From Nakamurella aerolata (lineage in GTDB: Bacteria > Actinomycetota > Actinomycetes > Mycobacteriales > Nakamurellaceae): a stretch of DNA of 64,000 bases. Below are positions 51,896-64,000 of the stretch, piece by piece. The stretch lies in NCBI RefSeq assembly GCF_013002705.1, contig NZ_JABEND010000005.1, positions 124,001 through 188,000 on the forward strand, written 5' to 3'. The position numbers and the translations under genes were made by a program. Each line of letters begins with the position of its first letter. Within the stretch, counting starts at the first letter, position 1. Under the pieces are notes generated by a model, which was not told the DNA's origin, made no database searches, and was given only the letters and a program-made list of their open reading frames with translations.

Positions 51896-53047
51896 TCAGC
51901 CGGAAGCCGGAAACCCGAGCCCGGCCAGCGCTCTGCGCGCCGCCTCGTCGCCGGGACGGATGGCGGGGACGGGCTCGCCTTCCGCGCGGCTCCACACCGC
52001 TGCGGCCAACGCGGCGAAGGCGGCCAGCTGCTCACTGGTCTGCTCGCCCGCCTGTTGCCCGGCCTGATCGCCGGCTTGCTCGCCTTCCCGCTTGCCGGGC
52101 CGCTGGTCGGCCTGATCGCCGGCTTGCTTGCCGGACCGCTGGTCGCCGGTGGCCGGCGCGGACGAACCGTGCAGCTCCAGCTGGTCGCCGCTGCCGGTCA
52201 CGGTCCAGCCGGTCGCCCCGTCGATTGCCGGGGTGTCCAGCCTGACCACCTGCTGCGGGTCGGTGAGCCCTGCCAGGTTTTTGGCGAGCCACTGCGGCCG
52301 GCGGGAGGGCGGCGCGGCCAGCACGTCCGCTGCGGTATTCACACCGGTGAGCACCATCAACGTCGGCAGCCCTGCGGTGACGCCGGCCTCGATGTCGGTG
52401 TCCAGTCGGTCGCCCACCACCAGCGGACGTTCGGCACTGGTGCGCTGCACCGCCGCGTCGAGCAACGCCCGGCCCGGCTTCCCGGCGACCCACGGGCGCA
52501 GCCCGGTGGCGGCCTGCAGGGCAGCGACCATCGCGCCGTTGCCCGGCAGCAGCCCGCGATCGGTGGGCAGCGTGACGTCGGTGTTGCACGCCACCCAGTC
52601 GGCGCCGGCCCGCAGTGCAAGGCAGGCTTCCGCCAGCTGCGGCCAGCCGGTCTCTGGCGAGTGCCCCTGCACCACGGCGACGGGTTGGTCGGTGAACAGG
52701 GCGACCGGCGAGAGTCCAACGGCGGCAACGGCTTCGGCCAGATAGTCCGCTCCGACGACCAGCACTTTGGCGCCCGCTGGATGGCTGGCGGCGAGCAGGT
52801 CGGCCGCCGCCTGCGGCGAGGTGAACACCTCATCGGCGGCGGCCGGTACACCCATGTCGGTGAGCGCCTCGGCGACCACCTGCGGGGGCCGGGAGGCGTT
52901 GTTGGTGACGAACACCGCCCGCATGCCGTCGGCCTTGGCCGCCTCCAACGCGGTGGGCACGCCGGGGATCACGGTGTGCCCGAGGTAGACGGTGCCGTCC
53001 AGGTCGAGCAGCGCGACGTCGAACTGTCGGGACAGCGGTGCCGTCAC
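51896..53047 (-). CDS. HAD-IIA sugar/glycerol-phosphate phosphatase
   Basis: A 383-residue HAD phosphatase. The catalytic DLDGT has Asp15 and Asp17, VTNNASR is motif II, VAGKPG carries the motif III Lys and VVGDRLDTDIEAG is motif IV. It matches the Rv1692 type, a D-glycerol-3-phosphate phosphatase. After the core, a hydrophilic stretch of about 40 residues is built from Gly-Asp-Gln/Gly-Glu-Gln repeats. The GTG start overlaps the TPR-gene stop (GTGA). Confidence 0.88.
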   Translation of the reverse strand: MTAPLSRQFDVALLDLDGTVYLGHTVIPGVPTALEAAKADGMRAVFVTNNASRPPQVVAEALTDMGVPAAADEVFTSPQAAADLLAASHPAGAKVLVVGADYLAEAVAAVGLSPVALFTDQPVAVVQGHSPETGWPQLAEACLALRAGADWVACNTDVTLPTDRGLLPGNGAMVAALQAATGLRPWVAGKPGRALLDAAVQRTSAERPLVVGDRLDTDIEAGVTAGLPTLMVLTGVNTAADVLAAPPSRRPQWLAKNLAGLTDPQQVVRLDTPAIDGATGWTVTGSGDQLELHGSSAPATGDQRSGKQAGDQADQRPGKREGEQAGDQAGQQAGEQTSEQLAAFAALAAAVWSRAEGEPVPAIRPGDEAARRALAGLGFPASG

Positions 53048-54861
53048 CGAGAATCCTCGCTGCCGCCGGAACTGTCCGTAGGGGTGCTGTCGGCGCCGGC
53101 GGTGGTGGCGCTGTCGGCGCCGGCGCTGGCGGCGCGGCCGCTATCGGTGCCGGCGGTGCCGTGCTCGGCCTGGCGGAGGTGCTGCTGATCAGCATCCGCT
53201 GCGGCCGCGTCGTCTGCGGCGCTGTCGTGTGCGGCCGTGTCGTCCGCGGCGGCGGTCGGCGCGGCCAGCTCGGCGATCCGGTCCGCGGCGTCGGTGTCCT
53301 CCTCGGCGTCGGCGTCGTAGGCGCGGACGAACCAGGTCAGCGCCTCATCCCGACGCCCGGCGGCCTGCAGCAGGTCGCCGTAGGCGTACAGCAGCCGCGG
53401 GTCGGCGTCCGGCTGGGTCACGCCGGCCTGTTCCAAGGCGACCAGCGCCGCGTCGATCTGACCGAGATCGGCCCTGGCGCCGGCGAGGACGACGGTGAGC
53501 TCGATGCGTCCGTCGTCGTCGAGCTGTTCGGCCTCGGCGGAACGGCCGAGCTCGAGCGCCCGATCTGGTTGCCCGAGCGCGCGCTCGCTGTCGGCCATCA
53601 CGGCAAGGTGACCGGGTCCGCCGCCCATCCGCCGGGCTGCCCGCAGCTCGGAGATGGCCTCCTGCCATTGCCCGGCCCGGTAGGCGACCAGCCCGACGGT
53701 CTCCCTGACCACCGCGATGCGGCCGCCCTTGGAGCGGGCCGCCCTGGCATGGCGCCAGGCCAGCTCCGGTTCTTCTTCGGCCAGCGCGCTCGCCGCCACC
53801 AGATGTCCGGCGACAAACTCGGCGCCGTCCTTGCTCAGGCCGCGCAGATCACGGCGGACGTCGTCGGGAAGCTCGCTCGGCTCGGCCCATTCGGGCAGCT
53901 CCGGCCAGGTCGCGTCGATGTCTTCTTCCCGAATTCGGGAGCCGCGCTCGGGCCCGCGATGCTCACCGCGTCGCTCCGGACCCCATCCGGCCCGCCGGTC
54001 GCTGGCCCAGCCGCTGCGCCGATCCGAGCGGTCATCGGCGCCGCCGGCCCTGCGGTCGAACCTGCCGCCGCTCGGGCGGTCGAACCGTCGCCCGTCCCGG
54101 CCACCGTCGCGGCGATCGGGCCCGTCGGTGCGCGGACGGCCACCGCCACCGAACCCTGCGGAGCGGCCCTGGGTAGCAGGACGGCCCTGCCCGAACGGCC
54201 GGTCGCGTGCCTCGGAGCGGCCCGGCCTGTCACCGCCCTCGGGGCGGCGGTCGCTCCTGCCGACATTGCCGCCGGCCTCGCGTCGATCTCCCGGGCCGGC
54301 ACCCCGCCGATCACCCGGGCCACGCCGTTCGCCCGCGCCGCGACGATCGCCGGCGCCGCGAGCATCGCTGGAGCCGCGCCGATCGCTGAATGCGGAGCGA
54401 TCTCCCGAGCCCCGGGGCTGGTAGCCACCGCCGCCGGCCGACCGTCCGCGACGCTGGTCGGAATCGCCCCAACTGGGGCGACGGCCGCTGGTACCCCGTC
54501 CACCGGCCGCACCACCGTTCCTCGGGTCACGGCGATCGGTGCGGTCGCCGTCCCGGCGTGCCCGGTCGCTCTCGGGACGCCCGTAGCCGGCGCCGGACCT
54601 CCCGGCACGGCCGCGCCCGGCGTCGGAGCGGCGGAAACCATCGCCTTCCCGCCTGGCCCTGTCGGTTGCGTCGCCGTCACGCCTGGTCCTGTCGGATACG
54701 CCGCCATCCCGGCCGGCCCTGTCGGATGCGTCGCCGTCTTGTCGGCCGCGTCGCTCGGGCCGCGGGAGCCGTTCGCCGCCCCCGGACGGGTCGCCAGCCG
54801 CCGCATCGCGAGAAGGCTGGCGTCCACGCGCTGGCTGGCCATCTCTGCTGTCGTCTGCCAC
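53044..54861 (-). CDS. TPR protein with long Arg/Gly/Asp-rich disordered region
   Basis: A 605-residue protein. Residues about 10-330 are almost wholly Arg, Gly, Asp and Ser in RGG-, DRR- and GDRR-like runs. A folded part follows (about 340-560) with ELPEWAEPSELPDDVRRDLR and several tetratricopeptide helices (GHLVAASALAEEEPELAWRH, AYRAGQWQEAISELRAARRM). A short Ala/Asp-rich tail ends it. The position matches Rv1691. The GTG at 54861 has AAGGAG upstream; earlier starts would overlap the rrn terminator. Function unknown; the basic tail suggests nucleic-acid or ribosome contact. Confidence 0.85.
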   Translation of the reverse strand: MADDSRDGQPARGRQPSRDAAAGDPSGGGERLPRPERRGRQDGDASDRAGRDGGVSDRTRRDGDATDRARREGDGFRRSDAGRGRAGRSGAGYGRPESDRARRDGDRTDRRDPRNGGAAGGRGTSGRRPSWGDSDQRRGRSAGGGGYQPRGSGDRSAFSDRRGSSDARGAGDRRGAGERRGPGDRRGAGPGDRREAGGNVGRSDRRPEGGDRPGRSEARDRPFGQGRPATQGRSAGFGGGGRPRTDGPDRRDGGRDGRRFDRPSGGRFDRRAGGADDRSDRRSGWASDRRAGWGPERRGEHRGPERGSRIREEDIDATWPELPEWAEPSELPDDVRRDLRGLSKDGAEFVAGHLVAASALAEEEPELAWRHARAARSKGGRIAVVRETVGLVAYRAGQWQEAISELRAARRMGGGPGHLAVMADSERALGQPDRALELGRSAEAEQLDDDGRIELTVVLAGARADLGQIDAALVALEQAGVTQPDADPRLLYAYGDLLQAAGRRDEALTWFVRAYDADAEEDTDAADRIAELAAPTAAADDTAAHDSAADDAAAADADQQHLRQAEHGTAGTDSGRAASAGADSATTAGADSTPTDSSGGSEDSR

Positions 54862-54992
54862 GACCACTCCTTCGTCCGGCCCGCCGGCCACGGCGGGTGC
54901 GCTTGGCGCTGCACTGCATGCCACCTTCGCAGGTGGCCGCGGCATCCGCTGTTCAGCTACGTCACCCAAGACTGTACAACTGTCCGGAAACG

Positions 54993-55033
54993 CCAAAAGG
55001 GGGAGAACTCGAGTCGAGTTCTCCCCCTTTTGG
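54993..55033 (-). terminator. rrn operon terminator
   Basis: A 20-bp perfect inverted repeat (CCAAAAGGGGGAGAACTCGA and its complement, one-base loop) lies just past the 5S gene. On the minus strand it ends in CCTTTTGGCGTTT. This is the intrinsic terminator of the rrn transcript and sits between 5S and the TPR gene. Confidence 0.9.
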
Positions 55034-55041
55034 GAATGATT

Positions 55042-55158
55042 GTCCGGCGGCGACCTACTCTCCCACACCGTGTCCAGTGCAGTACCATCGGCGCTGAAGG
55101 GCTTAGCTTCCGGGTTCGGAATGGGACCGGGCGTTTCCCCTTCGCTATGACCGCCGAA
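55042..55158 (-). rRNA. rrf: 5S ribosomal RNA
   Basis: About 117 bases with the conserved CCCGGTCCCATTCCGAACCC and GGTACTGCACTGG segments; ends GGCGGTC and GACCGCC pair. It lies about 94 bases past the 23S gene. Ends are estimated to within a few bases. Confidence 0.95.
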
Positions 55159-55224
55159 ACTCTATGGAATTGTCGGACGATCAGCTCCGCCTAAGTTGGC
55201 GGGCGATCGCAGCCCGTAACTCCA

Positions 55225-55243
55225 GAACTGCACAGTGGACGCG
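55225..55243 (-). ncRNA. 23S processing stem, 3' arm
   Basis: GAACTGCACAGTGGACGCG (plus strand) is the exact complement of the 19 bases at 58372-58390. Together they bracket the 23S gene and would form the stem cut by RNase III during maturation. Confidence 0.8.
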
Positions 55244-55251
55244 TAGCATTT

Positions 55252-60215
<4,964 letters not shown>

Positions 60216-61069
60216 GTCATATAACCGTGCCCGGTCTCCCGAGCCGATCAACACAATGAAGATCGGTGCTGCTGCACCTGATCACTGGTCCACTTGCGAG
60301 CTGGACTGCTCGTTTTTGTGTACCAAAGGAATCCCGCCTGGCTGTCCGGACTACGGCGTGTCGCCGAGCCGTCTGCCAGGCCGGGGGTAAATAATTGGCA
60401 CTGACTTTCGGTACGCTGTTGAGTTCTCAAGGAGCGGACGCGCACCCATACTTGGCCTCTCGGCCGTTTTGGGGGCAACCCGATCAACGTTACCCGGTGC
60501 GGGGCGCGGTGTCAAACCGCCCGTCCCGGGGCCCTGTGACCGGAGGATCTCCGGTGGCGCCTTCGTTGGACACCCAGGAACCCCGCTCTCCTGCCACTGG
60601 ACGCGGCTGTTGAGCGTGGTACCTGCTCAGGGGGTTTGCTCGCGGGCGGTTTGGGTGCCGGTTGCTCTGCTGCTGTCGCAGCTGGCCTCCTGGCTCTCCC
60701 TGCCGGTCTCCCCGCGGGCATCGACTAAGTTACGGGCAGATGAAGCGCTACGCAAATCCGCAGGTCATCGGCCATGCCCTCGTCGTTTGTGCTGGTCAGA
60801 CTGCTGGGTATAACGGGGTGTCGGCGCGAGTCATTCCCGGATCTCGCTGTGACCCCGCTCACACCTCGGGAGATTCTTGCGTCTGCGACGCACCCGGAAT
60901 GCGGTTTCTCCATCGATCCCGCTGGTCAGCCTGATGATCGACGGCCAAGCCGGCTAACAACCGGCTTTCCGCCGGGAACAGCCGTTCGTCCAACGAGACC
61001 CGTCCAACAACGGCCCGCCAGCGAGCCGCCAGCGAAACCGCCCGTCACCAGGCGCTGGCCGCCCGCGGA
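60216..61069 (-). promoter_or_regulatory. rrn leader and promoter region, no gene
   Basis: This 854-base stretch between tyrS and 16S holds the rrn control region. On the minus strand TTGCGT at 60755-60750 and TAACTT at 60732-60727, with 17-base spacing, form a likely promoter. The leader carries TTGAGAACTCAACAGCGTAC (about 60426-60407), the conserved actinobacterial rrn leader element that includes antitermination/processing signals. Further promoters upstream are likely but not resolved. The open frames here have no protein signature. Confidence 0.75.
60727..60755 (-). promoter_or_regulatory. Probable rrn promoter
   Basis: TTGCGT and TAACTT on the minus strand with 17 bases between, about 510 bases upstream of 16S, in line with long actinobacterial rrn leaders. 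Confidence 0.6.
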
Positions 61070-62506
61070 TCAGGCGTCATGTTCGATCTCAACGCCGGCC
61101 ACCGCGCGCTTCCCGCGGCGCAGCACCGCATAGCGACCGTGCAGCAGCTCCCTCGCATCGGGGACGGCGTCGGCATCGGCAAGGCGGTGGTTGTTCAGGT
61201 AGGCGCCACCCTCGGCAACGGTGCGTCGCGCCTCGGACAGCGACTTGACCAGGCCGGCACCCTGCAGCAGGTGCGCAACGGAGGCGTCCGGCGCCGCCGT
61301 CGTCAGCCCGACCTCGGTGAGCGCCGCTCGCAGCGTTGCTTCGTCGAGGTCGGCGAACTCGGCGCGACCGAACAGGGCCGCTGCTGCCTTGTTGGCGGCG
61401 TCGACAGCATCGGCGCCGTGCACCAGCGTGGTGACGTCATCGGCCAGCACGTGTTGTGCCCTGCGGGCCTGCGGCTGGTCCAGGGTCGCCTGCTCCAGCT
61501 CGGCGATCTCGTCCGGCGTGCGATCGGTGAACACCCGCAGCAACTGCCCGACCTGGCTGTCGTCAACGGTCAGCCAGTACTGATGGAAGGCGTAGGGACT
61601 GGTCAGCTCCGCGGACAGCCAGATGGCGTTGCCCTCGGTCTTGCCGATCTTCCGGCCGGCCGCATCGGTGATCAGCGGCGTGGCCAGCAAGTGCACGCTG
61701 ACGCCCTCGGCGCGGTGAATGAGGTCGGCTCCGGCGGTGAGGTTGCCCCACTGATCCTGCCCGCCGGTCTGCAGCGTGCAGCCGTACTCGCGGTACAGAT
61801 GCAGAAAGTCCAGCGCCTGCAGCAACTGGTAGCTGAACTCGGTGTAGTTGATCCCGCTGTCGCTGGACATCCGCGCCGCCACCGCTTCCTTGCGGAGCAT
61901 GGTGTTGACCCTGAAGTACTTGCCGATGTCCCGCAGGAAGTCGATGGCGGACAGCGGGGCCGTCCAGTCGAGGTTGTTGACCATCCGTGCCGGGTTCTCA
62001 CCCGCGAAGTCGAGGAACGGGCGCACCTGCTGCTGGATGCCCGTCACCCACTCCGCGGTCTGCTCCTTGGTCTTCAAGGTCCGCTCGGCGTCGGGTTTCG
62101 GATCGCCGATCAACCCCGTCGAGCCGCCGACGAGGCAGATCACGTGATGGCCGGCGCGCTGCAGCTTGCGCAGCAGGATCAACTGCACCAGGTGCCCGAA
62201 GTGCAGGCTCGGCGCGGTCGGGTCGAATCCGGCGTACACGGTGACCGGGCCGGCGGCGAGGTGTTCGGCAAGGGCCTGCTCGTCGGTGCTCAGTGCGATC
62301 AGTCCGCGCCAGCGCAGCTCGTCCAGCACCCCGGATCCGTTGGGAGCGTTGCCTTTTGGAGCGTTGCCTTCTGGAGCGTTGCTTTCTGGAGCTCCGGCCG
62401 GCTGCGCACCGGCGGGCTCGGCCGAGGTCGCGGTCGCGGTCGGTTCGCCAGTGGGCGCGTCAGCGGGAGCGGCTGCGGTGGCGGTGTCGGTCAACTCCGT
62501 GCTCAT
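61070..62506 (-). CDS. tyrS: Tyrosyl-tRNA synthetase
   Basis: A 478-residue class I synthetase. The signature motifs are HFGH (102-105) after FDPTAPSL and KIGKT (286-290) in place of KMSKS; YTEFSYQLLQ and TGGQDQWGN form the tyrosine site. A C-terminal S4 domain contains SEARRTVAEGGAYLNNHRL. The ATG at 62506 is followed by about 58 extra residues rich in Ala, Pro and Thr, including three NAP-G repeats. The normal enzyme of about 420 residues starts at VLDELRWRGLI. Confidence 0.94.
   Translation of the reverse strand: MSTELTDTATAAAPADAPTGEPTATATSAEPAGAQPAGAPESNAPEGNAPKGNAPNGSGVLDELRWRGLIALSTDEQALAEHLAAGPVTVYAGFDPTAPSLHFGHLVQLILLRKLQRAGHHVICLVGGSTGLIGDPKPDAERTLKTKEQTAEWVTGIQQQVRPFLDFAGENPARMVNNLDWTAPLSAIDFLRDIGKYFRVNTMLRKEAVAARMSSDSGINYTEFSYQLLQALDFLHLYREYGCTLQTGGQDQWGNLTAGADLIHRAEGVSVHLLATPLITDAAGRKIGKTEGNAIWLSAELTSPYAFHQYWLTVDDSQVGQLLRVFTDRTPDEIAELEQATLDQPQARRAQHVLADDVTTLVHGADAVDAANKAAAALFGRAEFADLDEATLRAALTEVGLTTAAPDASVAHLLQGAGLVKSLSEARRTVAEGGAYLNNHRLADADAVPDARELLHGRYAVLRRGKRAVAGVEIEHDA
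62343..62387. repeat. 15-bp tandem repeat in the tyrS N-terminal tail
   Basis: GGAGCGTTGCCTTTT and two close variants follow each other at 62343-62357, 62358-62372 and 62373-62387. They encode the AP-x-G-N/E-S-N repeats of the TyrRS extension and keep the frame. Confidence 0.85.
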
Positions 62507-62592
62507 GACGACGATTCTCCCATCGCACGCTGCTCGGGTTTGTTGGGCGCGCTCGGTCTTGGATGTTGCGCAGGAGTTGGGTGCCTGCGACG

Positions 62593-63351
62593 TCACGCCC
62601 GCGGGTGTTGCGGCCCGGCGGCCGGCGCCCGGGGCGACCTTCGGTACGGCGTCACGCTCGGCTCGTCCGGAATCCAGAACCGCAGCGGCAGGTCGGCGGC
62701 CTTGCTGATGCCCACCCGCGGACCGACCGCGATCTCCGCAGCAGGCTCGCCGGAGAGCAGCCGCACCGGGCTGGCCGGGGCGAACAGGTCGGCTCCGCTG
62801 TCGGCGCCGGTCACCCCGAGCACGGCGGCCAGGTTGGCCGGGCCGCGGGCCAGCGCCCACGGCTTGGTGCCGACCGGACGACGCTGTGCCGCCAGCTCAG
62901 CGCCGGCCACCACCGCACCGGCGCGCAGCAGCACCGCAGAGGCAGACTCGTCCGGGCCGGTGACGAGGTTGGCGCACCAGTGCATGCCGTAGGAGAAGTA
63001 CACATACAGATGCCCGGGCGGTCCGTACATCACGGCACTGCGCGGCGTGCGCCGAAACGCGTGCGAGGCGGGGTCGTCCGGCCCGAGATAGGCCTCCACC
63101 TCGGTGAGCCGGATCGCAATCCGCCGCTCCCCCGATCCGGCGGTTATCAGCGCACCGAGTAGCCGCGGCGCCGCCACATCGGCGCGCTCGGCCAGCAGGT
63201 CGCGCTGCAGCGGCTCCGACGCTCGGACCACTGGCTGATCCTTGCGCTGATCCTTGGGCTGATCCGTCGTGTGGTCGCGGGTCTGATCCGGGTGCTGCTC
63301 CAGGTTCTGATGAGGGACGGCGCCCTGGCTCGGCTCTGCTCGACGGGGCAC
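62593..63351 (-). CDS. mpg: 3-methyladenine DNA glycosylase (AAG type)
   Basis: A 252-residue base-excision enzyme. LTEVEAYLGPDDPASHAFRR carries the catalytic Glu, and PRSAVMYGPPGHLYVYFSYG with MHWCANLVT forms the alkyl-base pocket. It removes alkylated purines from DNA. I took the GTG at 63351; the open frame continues upstream without family similarity. It lies beside tyrS as in mycobacteria (Rv1688-Rv1689). A Gln/Asp/Lys-rich stretch (HPDQTRDHTTDQPKDQRKDQ) sits near the N-terminus. Confidence 0.9.
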   Translation of the reverse strand: MPRRAEPSQGAVPHQNLEQHPDQTRDHTTDQPKDQRKDQPVVRASEPLQRDLLAERADVAAPRLLGALITAGSGERRIAIRLTEVEAYLGPDDPASHAFRRTPRSAVMYGPPGHLYVYFSYGMHWCANLVTGPDESASAVLLRAGAVVAGAELAAQRRPVGTKPWALARGPANLAAVLGVTGADSGADLFAPASPVRLLSGEPAAEIAVGPRVGISKAADLPLRFWIPDEPSVTPYRRSPRAPAAGPQHPRA

Positions 63352-63644
63352 GGCCGCAGGATAGCTGCGGCGGGGCGGCACAACCCATGACCACCCCCCA
63401 ACCGGCACTGCTCGGCATCGGCCAGGCGCCGCGGCAGGCTGTTCGGGATTCACCCGCTCGGTACGACGCCGCGCTGTCGCGCCGGCTCGTCGAAGCCCCG
63501 ACGACGTCGAGGGTGGCGCCGCGCTGGGCGTCGAGGAAGTGGCGAGAGCGGCGGCCTCCGTGGTCGGCGCATTCCTTACTTGACGGTCCTTGACGGTCAT
63601 GACCGGGTGAGCCTCATCGCTCGGCAGCCGCCAACTCCGGCATC
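63352..63644. other. Intergenic region without visible gene
   Basis: Apart from the upstream in-frame extension of mpg, I see no protein signature, RNA gene or hairpin that I can support here. Confidence 0.4.
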
Positions 63645-64000
63645 TCAGGCGATGCGATCCAGGTCGAGAAATCGGTCGAAGCCGCGGTCGAAGGTGAAGA
63701 TCCTGTGAACGTCGTTGGTTCGCATGGAAGCCACGTGCAGGGCAGCGCGGGCTCCCACCCGCCGGCCTTCCACCATCATGTTCTTGGCAGCACGGACCTC
63801 CGTCATTCCGATCGGGAACACCTCATCGACCAAGCCTTCAAGGGTGGCAAACGCGGGCTGGACCGCGTCCGGTCGATCGATGGCGCCGTAACGGTGCAGA
63901 ATCTCCTGAAACACCTCGGCATCGGTGGCCAGGGGCGTATCGGCAAGCACGAGTTCGTCAAGAACGATCTGGCTGCGTTGCCGGTTGGGATGCGCTCCGC
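63645..64000 (-). CDS. VapC-like PIN-domain toxin, 5' end outside window
   Basis: The last 117 or so residues of a PIN-domain ribonuclease. The visible part includes LATDAEVFQEILHRYGAIDR (helix after the first acidic strand), the acidic MTEVRAAKNMMVEGRRVGAR region with DVHRIFTFDRGFDRF at the end, where Asp residues help bind Mg. VapC toxins cleave RNA and pair with an upstream VapB antitoxin, which would lie past base 64000. A GTG at 63950 is an internal codon, since the frame stays open and family-like to the edge (GAHPNRQRSQIVLDE). Confidence 0.78.
   Translation of the reverse strand, partial: GAHPNRQRSQIVLDELVLADTPLATDAEVFQEILHRYGAIDRPDAVQPAFATLEGLVDEVFPIGMTEVRAAKNMMVEGRRVGARAALHVASMRTNDVHRIFTFDRGFDRFLDLDRIA

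Overview
The window is chromosomal DNA from a high-GC actinobacterium. The evidence is GC-rich coding sequence, frequent GTG and TTG starts, ATGA/GTGA-coupled genes, an actinobacterial rrn operon, and a gene order that matches what I recall of the mycobacterial Rv1688-Rv1713 block: mpg, tyrS, TPR protein, HAD phosphatase, small protein, tlyA, nadK, recN, steA, steB, pyrG, nudix, xerD, parA, scpA, scpB, rluB, cmk, der. A non-mycobacterial member of the Frankiales/Nakamurellales type is my guess; nothing in the sequence names the species.

Left part (1-20.9 kb) is accessory. It holds a partial alpha-2-macroglobulin-like protein (1-4036, minus), a frameshifted chloramphenicol-type MFS pump (4436-5573), a YjbR protein, a DUF808 membrane protein, and an HxlR regulator divergent from an MFS pump coupled to a DUF1684 protein. 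A SnoaL-like protein, tRNA-Pro(GGG) and another MFS pump follow. Next come a coupled glycosyltransferase/glycosyltransferase/SGNH-hydrolase operon and a TetR regulator divergent from an EmrB-type pump, with four palindromic operators between them. A decayed MATE-like gene lies between two copies of a palindromic element, and a penicillin-binding lipoprotein closes the part.

Middle part (21-42.5 kb) is conserved backbone on the minus strand, broken by insertions. A glutaryl-CoA dehydrogenase gene is coupled to der-plsC-cmk-rluB, then scpB-scpA-parA. An inserted efflux cluster follows: MarR, an isochorismatase-fold protein lacking its cysteine, a FUSC protein, and a MerR regulator divergent from a small membrane protein. 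Then xerD, monomeric NADP-isocitrate dehydrogenase, a DHA1 MFS pump with an alpha/beta hydrolase, an arginase-fold protein with a MerR regulator, nudix and pyrG.

Right part (42.9-64 kb): a secreted sialidase-like protein is inserted beside pyrG and separated from steB by a strong terminator. The minus-strand backbone continues with steB-steA-recN-nadK-tlyA-small protein-HAD phosphatase-TPR protein. A complete rrn operon (16S-23S-5S, minus strand) sits between the TPR gene and tyrS, followed by mpg and the 3' part of a VapC-like PIN toxin at the edge.

I see no prophage, CRISPR array, transposase or obvious defence island. The least explained items are the intergenic palindromes, a 92-bp tandem duplication, the cysteine-less isochorismatase fold, the Cys-for-His arginase fold and the low-complexity extensions on several housekeeping proteins.
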